The notes under the pieces are model-generated. The model was not told where the DNA came from, made no database searches, and saw nothing but the letters and a program-made list of their open reading frames with translations. From Trichodelitschia bisporula (taxonomy: Eukaryota; Ascomycota; Dothideomycetes; Phaeotrichales; Phaeotrichaceae): a stretch of DNA of 64,000 nucleotides. Positions 10,775-23,108 of this stretch are shown here, piece after piece. Within the stretch, counting starts at the first letter, position 1, and each line of letters starts with the position of its first letter. The position numbers and the translations under genes are program-made. The stretch spans positions 1,648,579 through 1,712,578 of the forward strand of contig ML996688.1 of the NCBI GenBank assembly GCA_010356995.1, read 5' to 3'.

Positions 10775-12290
10775 TCAATCTTCCGCTGGCTTCTCCACAA
10801 CCCAATGCGCACACTGGTACACATTCTGCAGCATGCTGGTCGTGTCCCTCACATACCCCGCTTGCTTCATGTCCTCGTTGTTGCGGATGAGCGTGAACCC
10901 GATCTGCTCAAGCAACGCCAAAATTTCCTGGTTGCTCAGCTCAATTTTCATGTCCCATTGCTTCCCCGGCGCCACCGCCTGCTGTCCATTCACTTGCCTT
11001 GCTCGTGCATTCTCATCGTCGTCCACATCACCCTCCCGTCTGCCCCCTGGGCCATTCTCGTAACAGTTCCACAGCAAGGGGCCAACATTGATCCACTGGC
11101 CTCCGGGCTTGAGAATGTGCCATGCGGTTCGCATATAATCTAGAACATTTGTGGCCGTGTCCAGGAAGAAGACGGTGGCAAGGATATCGAATGCGGATGA
11201 GTGCTCCGGCCCCTGGAAATCCTTGGTGAAATCACGGCCATTGATTTGCAGGTTTGCCATCTTGATACCCAGCGTGCCAGATGAGAAATCAAATGAAGGA
11301 ACCTCGTGTAGAACATCTACTGGGCAAAGGTCAGGGATCGAGTAGTGTCGGAACTGGTCATCCGTCTTGACGTGGTTCGAGAACTGAGTGACCCATGGGT
11401 ACACTTCGATCTGGTTGCCATTCCTTGAAAGGTGGATTTGGCTATCGCTTTTCGCGAGGTTCCTGATGTGGTGCTTTGCATACTCTCGCGTGTAGCTCAG
11501 GATGAAGTTCGTTGCCAGAAGTTGATGATAGGACACTTCGTTAGCCTCAACATCATGTCCGGCGGCGGCAAGGTTAAAGGGGAGCCGACAAAGTCCGGCA
11601 CCGGGAACCTCAAAAGACGCGTAAGCAGAGTGCGCCAATTAAGTGACATAGTCGCTTGACGTGCACATACAAGGATACGTTTTGCGCCTTCCGTTGGAGT
11701 GCGCTGTGAATAATTCTGAACGTCCTCCATGACTGCCTGGTGGCAAGGATACCGTTCGGACTCGCTTTCCTTCGACCAATCCCGCCTACAAGCAAGTCAT
11801 CAGCAGTCTCTTAAGCAAATTTCTGAGCTTGCGGACCATATTTGTCTGATGGTTGAGCGAACAATGGCATGATCTTCTTCCGTTGCTAAATGGCCTTGAG
11901 ATGCCGGGTCGAACGTCGTGTCTAGACATAGTTCAGAACTTGGGACAACCTGTTGACGAGGTAGACAAACCGACCCCCCATTGCAGCCAACTCCTGCCTT
12001 GCTCATGAATGAGCCATGCAATCTTACCGTTTACTTGGAGCAAATTTTCACAAGCATTGAGCCTTTGGTTCATCATCTCTCTCAGCCGATCCTCCTCCGG
12101 TCTGGTGAGGGTGCTCGCTAGCTGCCGTCTCGGCAGCAAGATGTCATTTTCGGCAGCTTCATTGTAACGACTGAACTTCCTGTTAACACTATGGGTTCCT
12201 TGACAAGGGCCAGCAACTCAAAGGACGGGCTCACCGAAATGCGTCGAAGGCTTTGTACAGGCGGTCGGTGTCGACGCCATCGGGAAACAT
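10775..12290 (-). CDS. N2227-type (carnosine N-methyltransferase-like) SAM methyltransferase
   Basis: Exons (minus) are 12235-12290, 12028-12179, 11837-11921, 11671-11785 and 10775-11608, giving 413 residues with all phases closing. Family landmarks are RSTIRQIWRDWS (spanning intron 3), ERYPCHQAVMEDV, the SAM-binding loop RILVPGAGLCRLPFNLAA (spanning intron 4), SYHQLLATNFILSY, AFDILATVFFLDTATNVLDY and GGQWINVGPLLW. The family methylates carnosine-type dipeptides in animals; the fungal substrate is unknown. The donor of intron 3 (GTCCGC) is weak. Intron 2 (11922-12027) was chosen for its GTAAGA donor, but a shorter intron is possible, so residues around 70-75 are uncertain. In this protein the usual NEFS motif reads NEVS. 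Confidence 0.86.
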
Positions 12291-14120
12291 TCTTGAGATG
12301 GCTAGGAACCAAGCTCGAGTGACTTGCTCCGAAAATCAGTACGATGCGGACTCTTTTACATCCGCGGTCATCGGATTGCCCAACACAGCAAGCTAGTACA
12401 AGGAACGCCGAGCTTCCCCCATCAGGAGCAAGGGATTACCCAAAGGACCCGAAATTTGACGTTTATGTCACTACAGCAATAGCCGCATATTACGAGTGCG
12501 GGTACACAAACACTTGTGGGTAAGGCGCTTGTCATGACCCCGCTACGGTTACACAACGGTGCGGCTGCAGGCGATAGTCGAGCAATGCTCAATATCATAT
12601 CAACACAATATTTTTGAAAGTGGCTGCTCTAGCCGTACTTCCATTGCCGCTATTGCAAGGGTGCTAAGAGAGGGGGACGGACGGGAGTGCATATGCAAGA
12701 AGTGGGGACTCATGGAAGGTCAAGGTGACCAACTTGGGACCAACTTGGACGACGACAAAGGGTATGAGGGGTCACCACGCTTGAACACCGGTTGTTACAT
12801 CGAAGGATTTCGGCATAAGAGTCTTACTAGGCTTTGCACCGGTTCATTATTTTGACCGGCTGAACAACAGCCATGATGGTGAGATCAAACGGATGTTGGT
12901 GCAGATAATAGGAGAGAAGAAAAGGATGCATACCGCCTCAAGCCGGCCACTTGCAGACAAACAGAGTAAAAGATCGGCGGTCAGACGGAGGCTGAAGACG
13001 CGAAGGCTTAACTTAGGTCGGGTTGGCCACAGCAACGGTGCGCGTAGAGTAATAGGAACTTTGTGGATTGCAGAGATCGGAGAGGTCGATTGGGATTGCG
13101 TATGTAGCCGATGACTGCAGACAGGGCGACGACGACACCCATGTTGGCTGAGGCAAGTGTCAGCGAGTCTGGACATGAGGGTGTGAGGAAAGCGCAATAC
13201 AGGAGACTCAGCCGAGAGGTTGACTAGCGAGTCAAGGAAGGGCCGAAGGCCAAGGATTTTCTTTTGAGGGCGGGTAGGGGGTACCTTTCCGACTTCCGCA
13301 GCTCGGACCCGCTTTGAGAAGGGAATTTTGTGAATTGCACTTGCCTCAATTCCCATCTTGATCGGCAAGAATGGTGAAGGGGGGAAGCGCCATCTGGACC
13401 GTTAGGCCACCTCGGAATGAACCCCCCGAGCCGTCTGTGGATGAGATGGGGGATGGAAGGGAAGTGGTGGTGATGTTGGACACTCACATCCTCACATCCT
13501 CACCCTCCTCCTTTCAGCCTGCTGCCTTCAGCTTTGCAGAGCCCACCCATCTCGGCCGTTTGCCCTGTGAAAAGCACGTCCTCCGTTGATGTGCATTGTC
13601 CTCACCATTCCGTCCGTGTTGTACGCAATTCACTACCCGTGGCCGGTCATTGCCCCCAGTTCCGTTTGCTACAGCAAGGTGCCCGCTGCCGAAGTCCCGC
13701 ACTTGCACCGCCAGCATCAACTCCAACAGCAACGGTCCCCCTCGTAAAATACCAACAGAACCAACATCGCCAGCCAAACCAACATCAGTCAGTCAGCATC
13801 AGGATAGGAACTTACAACACTACCGATACTCCATCGCGACAAAGATCCAAGAGGAACCAACACTATCAGACGGCCACCTGCTCGGACACTCCGCCCAAAC
13901 ATTGTACTTGTGCCTTTCGTTTCCGAAGGATGCGGCGTTGGTCGCTTTGCAGCTAGAGTACTCCGTTTATGGCCTTGGTTTCACTGGTTCTTGCAAAGGG
14001 TGTGTGACACCTGTCAGTAGTTCCCCGGCTTCTTCTGCAGTCTGGTGCGTTGAGCGTACCGCCTGAAACGGTGGAAGCGTTACGGAGTATAAGGGGACGA
14101 GGTACCCCTCCAAACTCAGG
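12291..14120. other. gene-free region, 1.8 kb
   Basis: This is a divergent spacer between the methyltransferase and the MFS transporter. Open frames occur on both strands, the longest on the minus strand at 12847-13368 with basic, Pro/Leu/Ser-rich composition. None joins into a recognisable protein. No RNA gene or clear repeat was seen. Confidence 0.4.
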
Positions 14121-15939
14121 ATGAATCTGGGAGAACGGCAGGCACACGAACTCGACATTCTCCCCTCTCGGCCGAAGCGATCCAGCTACGCGCGGATGCC
14201 TCCCTCTTCGGAGAAAGCGGCAACTATCGACTCTCGAGCCATCTTCTACGGCGACGATGATGGATCTTGGGTGATCCGGGACTCGCGCCTCAACTCAACC
14301 ACAGCCACAATCGCAGGGAAGGTCTCGCCAGGCCCGCCAATCGATGGCGGGGCGCGAGCCTGGCTGTTCATGCTTGGCGCTTTTGTCATCGAGGCTGTCA
14401 TGTGGGGTAAGAGAAGCAATTCCTATTATTCCCAACTCCCCATTTCCATCCCAGTCATTCTTGATATTTTTATGCCTTTCTGTTCATAGTTTGCATCACC
14501 CTCCCTTGGGTTGCAATCTGCAGCCATGCGTCCTGTTGCAGTATGCTGGCGACCGCCCCTCGTCTTTTCCCTATCGTTGCAAAAAACTCTTGAAGCTCTT
14601 CCATCGCTGACAGTCTCACGCCTTCAGGGTTCCCGCTGTCGTTCGGAATATTTGCTGCACATTACCGCGATCTACCACAGTTCCGGGACGACAGATCCAT
14701 CCCGGTGATTGGGACCCTGGCAACGGTAGGTAGCCTTCCACTCGCGGGAAGCATGCGGTGTTCCATTCGCGCTAGAACAAGTTACCAGTTAGAGGAAAAC
14801 TAACGAATTGCAGGGAATACCATTTTTGGGCGCGCCTTTCATCACTCCATTGATGGGAAGATGGCACAACTATCGTCGCCAGATGATATGGGCCGGCTGG
14901 TTAACCTGTGCTGGTAGTCTCCTCGCCGCCAGTTTTGCAACAAAGCCCTGGCATCTCGTCGTTACGCAAGGCGTCGCCTACGGTCTTGGCTTCCTTGTGC
15001 TCTACTACTCCTTGTTGAGCATGTTGAATGAGTGGTGGGTCAAGAGGCGCGGACTTGCATACGGCGTCATATTTGCTGCTGCCGGGATCAGCGGCGTGGG
15101 CCTCCCTTATCTGATCCAAGTCTTGCTGCATCGCTTCGGCTTTGCCAACACGCTTCGCGCCTACGCGGTCGCCATTTTGGCTCTTGTCGGGCCAATTTTG
15201 CCACTCTGCGCCGGAAGGATAACGGAGAGGGACCCACAGCCGAGCACCCCTTTGGACTGGGAAACGATAAAAAATCCGCTGTTCTGGGCCTTCTCGTTTG
15301 CCAATTTATTCCAGGGGTTAGCTTTCTATCTTCCTGGGATATATCTGCCATGTGAGTTGTACCTATTGGTTACTGGCCAGTGTCTAATCATCCGCAGCAT
15401 TTGCACAAGCTCTAGCGCTCACCCCCTCGCAAGGCGCCTTGCTACTTTGCTTTTTGAATGGCTCCCAAGTGGCCGGACAAGTCCTAGTGGGTTGGGCTTC
15501 TGACTGGGTCAATGTCGTAACTCTTCTCATGGTTACGACGCTTTTCCCTGCCATCTTGGCGGGTGTGCTGTGGTATTTAGCGAGTCGGTTCGAACACATG
15601 GTTATCTTCAGCTTGCTGTTCGGTCTGCTCGCCGGGGGATTCAGTGTGCTCTGGCCCCGATTTATCAGCCTTTTGAGCGACGAGCCGACGACAAGCTTGT
15701 GGCTCTACGGGCTTCTGGCATTCCAGCGCGGCCTTGGCAGTGTTTCTTCAGGCCCGCTCAGTGCCGGCTTGCTCAAGCTGGAAATCATCAAGGGCAGCAC
15801 AAACCCCGCCGACTCTTACAAAGTTTTGATTCTCTTTGTGTCCATCTGTCTCTTCATCAGTGCCTTTGGAGGCGTGGCCTACTTCTTTCCCCAGCGAAAG
15901 GATTCGCAAGCTTCGGTTCGAGCGGAGAGTCCATTGTAA
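14121..15939 (+). CDS. MFS transporter, monocarboxylate-transporter type
   Basis: Exons are 14121-14406, 14628-14725, 14814-15351 and 15398-15939, giving 487 residues. The cytosolic N-terminus of about 75 residues leads into PIDGGARAWLFMLGAF, the usual opening of fungal MCT-like MFS proteins (DGG-A-W). Then follow FPLSFGIFAAHYRDLP, GIPFLGAPFITPLMGRW, the loop NEWWVKRRGLAYGVIFAAAG and about twelve hydrophobic segments. The central loop is ITERDPQPSTPLDWETIKNP. Intron 1 is 221 nt, long for this window; the others are 88 and 46 nt. Plasma-membrane uptake or export of monocarboxylates or related organic acids is the family expectation. The substrate cannot be read from the sequence. Confidence 0.88.
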
Positions 15940-18657
15940 GATTGTGTGGGCGGGCTTTTGTGACCACACTGCTTCTTATTTGTACATGAATGCATGTTAA
16001 CAAGGCGTATTGGGAGGGGCGGATGACTGATCAAAGCATTTTCGAGGCATCCGGACGGACGGAAAGTCCGAAGGATAGGAGTTTGGACTTGGAATACGGG
16101 CCGAGATTTGGCGGAGCTCTGATGGAGTACTTCTATCTCCTCCGCGATGTGGGCTATATGGCCTATGTAGATTTAGCTGCTCTGGGGGATGACTTGAGTC
16201 TCTCCTCACAATGCGAAATCAGTTTGAAACAACCTTAGAGCTCGTGAATGCCCGTCCCGGGGTGAGCCTGTAGATGGCGGCGAGGGTATAATTACTCCGG
16301 TATATAGGTGGCGATGGAGCCGGCAAAGAAGTGCCATGTGACTTGTACAGGATACGAAGGTGGATCGCACGCATCGGACGCAACGCACACAAGCGTGGCA
16401 ACGGTAAGGAAAGGCTAAAGTTCCCGCGAGATGTGGGACAGAAAGCGGCGGCAAAGACGGTTGAGGACGGGGACGAGACTAACAAACAAAGGCCTCTGTG
16501 CTTCGTGCTCGTCAATTACGACGACGGACTAAAAAACGCGCAGTCTGGCGCTGCGGTGCAGCGTGAGACACCCGGGACGGTTCGGTAATGCTGCACGACG
16601 GGTCAGCCGCGCGGCCGCGCAGGCGCAGGCCGGCGGCTCGGAGGATGATGCCGTTGAGGGGACTGACGGGCGGAGAGAAGGGCGGAGAGGGTCGCGTGTT
16701 GGGAGGCAGAATGTGCACAAGATGTAGTGGAGGGCCGGGTTGGGGCGCGTCGCTTCGCGGCCGCTTGCGCGGTCTCACGGTGCGGCTGGTGGTGTATTGA
16801 CAGTGACGACACTCCCGCATCTCGATGCGGCCGAACCCACCACCGTTTTGGCCCAAAGGGGGAACGCGAGAAACGCCAGTGCCGATCGCCCGCGGTCAAG
16901 CTCAAAGGCCAAGGAGCGCCAGCTTGGCATCTCCACAGTCTGCCTGGATGAGCTGACGGGACGGCTTGGGAGTTTGTTCTGACATCAACTCTTACCCCGC
17001 TTGCTTGAGCGTGGGGATATTGCCATTGTTGTGGTTGCTTATCGCATGATGATCCGTGGCTATAGCGATGATGGCCGCGGAGATGCCTATCTGAGGCGAA
17101 AATCGTCCGCTGGACGTGCCCCCTTCCGCTTTTCCAATAACCCAACAACGAGTCTCTCCGCGGCCGCGGCATCCTTCGAGTTAGATACGGCGAGTCACGC
17201 CCGAACGACGCATTCCTTTGCTCTCGCACCCGCTCTTACACCCCTTTGTCGAGGTGGTATTGCGCTATGCTCTTCATTCCCGTGGACTCAAATCAAGCCC
17301 CGGATTTGTCCCCGCTTACTCTGCCGACCCATATGGAGCATAAGCCGAGCAGTAAGCTGCGTTTAGCTGAAGAGCACCTGCGGCGAAGATGCCCTTGACC
17401 GGCTCGAGGGCTTGCTTGACGAATATCGGGAGTGGGACTTCTGCCCGGGAAACCCATGCGGTGAATGTTTAGCGCCCCCAAACGAACATGAAATAGACTG
17501 ACAGCCTCCCAATCAACGAGAGCTAAACATAACAGGAAGCGGGAATCCAATAATACATAAATTGATGTGCAGGAGAGTGGTCAAGCTCATGTCTGTGTGG
17601 CCGTAGGCTGGCCCTTCCGGCGCAGGGGCGCATGCACTCCCAACGTTGTTGGCCGCGCCTGCTGCGCCTACTTTGTTCATTTTGGTCTGCATCCTTCTGG
17701 TTGTTTGGGGCCGAATCCTCATTGTTTCCATGCCACTCACACGACGATGATGTAGTGCCCTGTGTCAAACTTGGGGGCAAGGAGGCCAACCTTGCTCACA
17801 ACCCCAATTACCTTCCGGCCTGTGAATAGCAACCTTTGGATTGATTGAAGAAAGGTGTTTTGATGGAGAGAGAGAGGCGAAGAAAGACAGAGAGCGACCC
17901 CACACAAGGAGAGAAGCTACGTATAAAGCTTTCATTGCCACCAGCCTGTGCGCATCGTACCACCATCCAGCCCCTTCACGTTCCGATTCTCTCTCCTCCT
18001 TGCCCTCACCGGCCTCTCCTCCGCCATTTGCTACTAAGCCCTAACAAAACTCTCCTCAGTTCGTTTCACCCCCCCGATCTGCGGCAGGATCGAGGAACGA
18101 GGGCACCATAATATATTCCGCATCAACTTGGATTCTGCACCCAAACGCTAGAGCACGCCAGCTCCGGTCTGGACCTTTAAGCTTGGGTTCTTCCCTCCCC
18201 CCTTCCGCCATCTTCGATTCTCAGCATTCACTTGGCAACCTCACCTGGGGTGCCTTCCTAATTCGAGGCCCGTTACTTCCTCCACGCATTGGCCCCCCCC
18301 GCAGCAATTCTTTGACTCGTTTGTTCACTTCTGCACTCCCTTTGATAAACAAGGTCACTACCACGCTTCCTTCAGAATTCGAATCCCACAAAGCGGCGGC
18401 TTCGACCTCCCTCGTCCCCCCCCGCCGGAACCTTTGCCCATCTCATATCTCGGTGCGATCTCGTACTCGAACCGGTTCATTGCACCAGAGCTCCGAATCT
18501 CCTATCCTTTGCTTCCATTCCGTCCGGAAAGTGCAAAGAATGAGCACTGTTGGAGCCTAAACCCACCGCCAAAAAAACTGACCTCATCGAATCCTCTACA
18601 CCCCAGCGTCGTGCCTCGCAGTACAGCTCAGCTCCTCAAACCAACCCCACCGGAACC
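15940..18657. other. gene-free region, 2.7 kb
   Basis: This is the long spacer before the TLC-domain gene. A 208-residue minus frame at 16603-17229 is arginine-rich and motif-free, and is rejected as a gene. From about 17,940 to 18,650 the plus strand is pyrimidine-rich, which looks like a long 5' leader of the TLC gene. Confidence 0.4.
17922..17928 (+). promoter_or_regulatory. TATA-like box upstream of the TLC gene leader
   Basis: TATAAAG is followed by a C/T-rich stretch up to the ATG at 18658. It is plausible as a core promoter with a leader of roughly 700 nt. Weak evidence by itself. Confidence 0.3.
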
Positions 18658-19798
18658 ATGGACGAGTTGCGCTTAAAAAACCGCACGAGTAACGGCCACC
18701 ACCGAAGGCCTCACATTGCCGTCATACCCAACCAGCAGATCTCGAATCTCACCGCGTACTCCGGCCTAATAATCACGATATGGATGGTAATACTGTTCTT
18801 CATTCGGTTCTACATTCTTGAGGGCTTCATATTTCCGCGGTTCTATGGGCGAAAATGGAGGGACATGGATGACCCGCTGAAGCGCGGCTTCATGAATCAC
18901 CACATTGCTGGTGGAGTGAAGATCGTGCTACTCATCGCTGGCGCGAAGCCGTTCGTCAATGTCGTCTTCGGGTACTCGGATTTCACGTCGCCGATGGGGA
19001 AGCATGCACACCCGACAATGGGTGACCTGCTCATAGTTCTCACTCAACTGTTTGTCGCGATGTACGTCTTCGAGCTTTTTTACCGCAAGACTCTCTCGCC
19101 AGTTGCGGTGATGCATCACGTCGGCGCCGTCATCATCGCACAGAGCGCGGTGGTGCTCAGTCTGGACTTGGAGCACGAGCGCGATGCCACGATTGAGTTC
19201 GTCCTGTGTCTTGTATGGGGTAAGTTTCCACTTCCGGCTTTCTTCTTATGCGGCATCTAACCAGCTGCTAGGTGCCTTTGATGTCCTTGCTGAAGGCTGG
19301 CTCAATCTCGCCTTTATATTGTACCGCATACATCCTCGAAACCACGCCTTCCTTTGCTACCTCTTCTTCAGCACATGTGCCATCACAGTCATGGGGTCAG
19401 TGGCAGAGACAATCATGATCATGGTCTTGTTCGGTCAAAGCTGGTCCCGCTGGGAGCTCTCCTTCAAGATTGTCACGCCGATACTGCACTTCATCTTCAC
19501 CCTCGCCCAGTTACATGGCAGCCGCATCCTGTTCTCCATGTGGCTGAAGCAGAAGCGCTACCTGAAGGAGGAAGACGAGGCACACATGGATCCGGAGCTG
19601 GGACGGCCCAAGGCGAGCGACGAGGCTAAGCCTGAAGTGATCGTTACGACAGACAGCGGAGAGGCCTCGCGGACAGAAAGCAATCCTCCCGATACGCCGG
19701 AAGCTTCAACAATGCCGTCGGGCTCAACAACAGAACCCCCGGCTGAGACGCGGCGACGCATCGGTCCAATTACTCGCTTTATCACGGGGTTGCGGTGA
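18658..19798 (+). CDS. TLC (TRAM/LAG1/CLN8)-domain membrane protein
   Basis: Exons are 18658-19219 and 19272-19798, giving 362 residues. The ATG at 18658 (MDELRLKNRTSNGHHRR) is the first in frame after a long open leader that lacks its own ATG. Membrane segments start at LTAYSGLIITIWMVILFFIRFYI. The TLC signature histidines are in PVAVMHHVGAVIIAQSAVVL. Further helices are around LNLAFILYRI, FLCYLFFSTCAITVMGSV and KIVTPILHFIFTLAQL. The C-terminal tail of about 85 residues is hydrophilic, with acidic and Thr/Pro-rich parts. TLC proteins act in ceramide synthesis or lipid sensing. Without the full Lag1 motif, ceramide synthase activity is not supported. An ER location is inferred. Confidence 0.85.
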
Positions 19799-20794
19799 TA
19801 GATACGGCGGACGGCGCTCTTTAGGCTCAGACTTTTATCATCAGCATCATGTACGGCGCATTCCGGGATCGTGTTTTCGGTTGGGACAGGCATTGGGCAC
19901 GGCGTTAGAGGAGCGGATGTACGTGTAATGGGAGCATTCCTTGGAGGATCAGGCGGATAGCTCTGATATTGCGGAAATACTTATCGGTAGTTGCATCTAT
20001 CTTTGCAAGCGTGATTGGTTGTTTGGCAACTACTAACTCGTCGTACTTTTGAGTTTCGAGATAGGAGGGCTAGAAGGGGGCAGATTTTGACCGGGTTGGA
20101 TCTGTTGGGGGGCTGGGTGGTGAGGCGAAGTTGACTCAGCATCTCAGGATCCCAACTGAAGGATCTCATTCCTCAGCCTAGGGACGGCTGGTCATCTATT
20201 TGCTTTCGGGCACTAAATGTGCGACTGCGTGGTCTAGACCCGAGCCCTGCATGGGTGTATGTGGGTGGGATCGGATCTACACGTGCGGTAGGGGTTCAGG
20301 GTACAGCAGGATGCAAGTTTTGATACCACGTTGATTTGTAAACGCCTGCCTGGGTTGCTTTGGTGAGTAGGGGCGTGAGCAGGGGAGTTATCGCTGCGAT
20401 CCTGCAGAGGTTCAGGGGCTAGGGAAGCAGTGACTTTACGCCCTGGCGGAGGGTCGTGGTCCGAACGATATCAGGCAAGTGCTCTGGGTTTCTCGACGTC
20501 GATCGATTCCGTCTGTGGGGTTCTTGTACGCTGATCATGCAACTGTAGCACTTATGTTTATGACTTAACCCTCCGATCCCTCTGCATCACATCGTCATAC
20601 CCTGATGCTCTTCGGCTGTGCCTCCTCCTACGGCGAGGCGAGGCCCAGCACGCACTGCCACGCCCCGGAGGTTGGAGCTGTTGGCAACCTCCCGCAGATG
20701 GTCTCTAACAACAGTCGGGTGCACCTGCAGTCTCTCGTGTTTTCATATTCATCATACTTCCATTGCTATCTAAGTCTCGCTCTAGTTCCAGCAC
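19799..20794. other. convergent 3' region, 1 kb
   Basis: This lies between the stops of the TLC gene and the dioxygenase gene. G/T-rich on the plus strand, with no ORF, RNA or repeat that I can support. Confidence 0.45.
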
Positions 20795-22013
20795 TCAGAT
20801 CACATCCTCCTGCCCGCCCAGAGCCTCACGGCGCGACTTGCTGGCCGGGTCGTAGTACGGCCGCTCGCCCAGGCTCACGGCGCGCTGGCCGGTGCGCGGG
20901 CCGAGGTTGAGATAGTCCCAGGTGGCCGTGTGGTAGACGCTGCGGTTGTCCCAGATGGCCAGGTCATTCGGGTTCTCCCACCGGAAGCGCACTTGCAGAT
21001 CGTGGTTGTCGGCAATGAGCTGCACGAACCAGGCGAGCGCCGCTTTGCTTTCCTGCGGGATGTCAGTCACGGAATATGCTCTGGAGAGAAACTCCATACC
21101 TCGGGGGTCAGGTCGTCGATGGACTGCACGTGCGAGCCCACGGCGAACACTGACTTCCAGCCCGTAACGGGATTCGTCCGAATCACAGGGTGCGTAGCCT
21201 TAAGCTCACTCCCCACATTCTCCGGCGCCCCGCGCTGCTCGGCATAAAGCTCATACCCATTCTCCTGCGCCGCCTTCCCAAACCCGGGCTGGGCATACGT
21301 CGCCGTCAAACTCTCAAAAAACTTCTGATAAGGCTTGGAAAGGCGGTCATACAACTCGTACCCCGAGGCCCAAAGAGTGTCGCCCCCGGTCTTGGGCAGT
21401 TGCGTCAGACGCAGGATGGCGTAGTCGCTGGGGATGGGCTCGAAGGTGATGTCGCTGTGCCAGCCGGATTTGCCGTTCTGCCGCTTGTCACTGATTTGGA
21501 TTAGGTTGCTCTTGCTGTAGGACTCTTTGATGCCTTCGCTGCTGATGACGCTGATTTCGTTGTCTTTGCCGCCGAGGCGCCGGCCCGCGTTGGCAATGGG
21601 GTGGATGTGCAGGCCGGAGGTTTTGGGCTTGCCGCTGGGGGGAGTGAGTAGACTGGTTATATAAGGAGGATGGGAGTATACCTGAGCTGGCCGAGGCGCT
21701 GCGCAAGTTCCTTTTGCAGGTCGTTGTCGAGGTCATCTTGCTTGCGGAAGAAGACGACGCCGCGGCGCGAGATGGTGATGGCGAGATCACGAATCAAGTC
21801 GTCTGAGTTCGGGGCGCGGAGTAGCTGTTTGAGGTTTATGGTCGGGTACTCGCGGCCGATGACGGGGGTCAGGTCGTGGGATTTGTACTGGTTGAGCAGG
21901 CCTTTGAGCTGGAGGGGCTCGCGGTGCTGGGTCGCGGGAGTCTGGGTCTGCTCTGCGGCGAGAGTCTCCTTTGACTCGGCGACGACGGGGATGGTTTGGG
22001 TTTCGGTGGCCAT
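20795..22013 (-). CDS. TauD/TfdA-family Fe(II)/2-oxoglutarate dioxygenase
   Basis: Exons (minus) are 21682-22013, 21100-21634 and 20795-21052, giving 374 residues. The start MATETQTIPVVAESK fits fungal alpha-ketoglutarate-dependent sulfonate dioxygenases. The facial triad is visible: H and D in KSGWHSDITFEP, and the distal His in WDNRSVYHTATWDY. The 2-oxoglutarate-binding arginine lies in the PRTGQRAVSLGERPYYDP region. FRKQDDLDNDLQKELAQRLG and LHIHPIANAG are also family-like. These enzymes desulfonate taurine-like compounds in the cytosol to supply sulfur. Introns are 47 nt each. The exact substrate is inferred only at family level. Confidence 0.92.
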
Positions 22014-23108
22014 TGTGGTGGTTATGCTGGGATGGGATTGAGGGATTGATACTTTTGTATTTGATACTGCTTCTATGGATGCTTTATACACATGGCTTTG
22101 CTGGCTAGGCTTCAGCCTTTCTTGCGACATCGAATCCGAGATACCGGGTTGCAACAGACAGGCAAGCAATGGCATCATACAGGGGCGCTGAATACACCCC
22201 GAATTGGAAATCAAGCAGCCAATAAGGCTATCACGAACGATCAACGGGCATATAGCATTGCAGCACCAAGCCTCGCATTGTGAGTTCGTGAGTTCTCGCC
22301 CCCGGCAGGTCGTGAGAATGGTGCCGATCTATCCGTCCGAAGAGCCGTGTATTCCGGGGAATATGGGGTTGTTCGTGAAGGGTGGTGATGTTGAGTGTGA
22401 AGTCGCGATTTACGGTTCATTGGCGTGATTTCAGCAAAAGCAAAGATGGGGTGCTGTTGCGATTGTGGAGTCGCATGTCGAGATCTAGGCCTGCATGTAG
22501 GTCAGCCTTGGCGACCCGGAGAGGTGAGAGCTCGGAGGGGAGTTTGCTCGGTCGCGAGCGCGTCTATCTCCAACGTGACCCCGCTGTTGCAATCTGTCTT
22601 TGCCGTTCTTCGCCATTGCCAACAGATGCCGCAATCATCTCTTTCCTTGACAGCTAGCATGACTTCTCGATTGACTCTTGCCATTGGAGTAGACGAGGAG
22701 CGCGGTGTGCACTGTGTCGGCATGTTTCTTGACGTTTCTCGTCTCAGCCACTTTGTGATCTGATACCCCAGAAAGCTTGTCTGCTAGAACCTCACCATTG
22801 TAGCTTTCAAACATCCCCGACCCAAGAGCCTGAGCTGTCGGCGATGAGTCTCAAGGGCGTATCGTGTGTTTACAAACAGCAAGGGATAGCTGTGAATATG
22901 AAGCCACTGATTTTGACCGCGTTTCGAGGGATCTGCGTTTGAACTTCTGTCGTTCCCTTTTGAAGGTTGAATCGCCATCCATATTGAGGACTTTCACTCT
23001 CGCTCTCGCTTACGCTTGCCCTAGAGCTACAGCTGTCGTTTAGTTGTCGAGATCTTCGAGTGTGCAGTTCAATTCTTCAAAACTTCACCTCCAAGCTGGT
23101 CTTGAGCC
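22014..23108. promoter_or_regulatory. divergent intergenic region TauD / SET
   Basis: This 1.1-kb region separates two divergent genes and should hold both promoters. Only short open frames. No recognised RNA gene or repeat. Confidence 0.4.

Noticed and set aside
12847-13368. 173-residue minus-strand open frame with a hydrophobic start in an overlapping frame (MGVVVALSAVIGYIR)
   Set aside because: The short hydrophobic piece recalls TMEM14-like proteins, but it cannot be extended by plausible splicing and runs to a stop after about 45 residues.
16603-17229. 208-residue minus-strand open frame
   Set aside because: Arg/His/Ser-rich throughout, no motif or helix pattern, lies in a GC-rich spacer where long open frames arise by chance.
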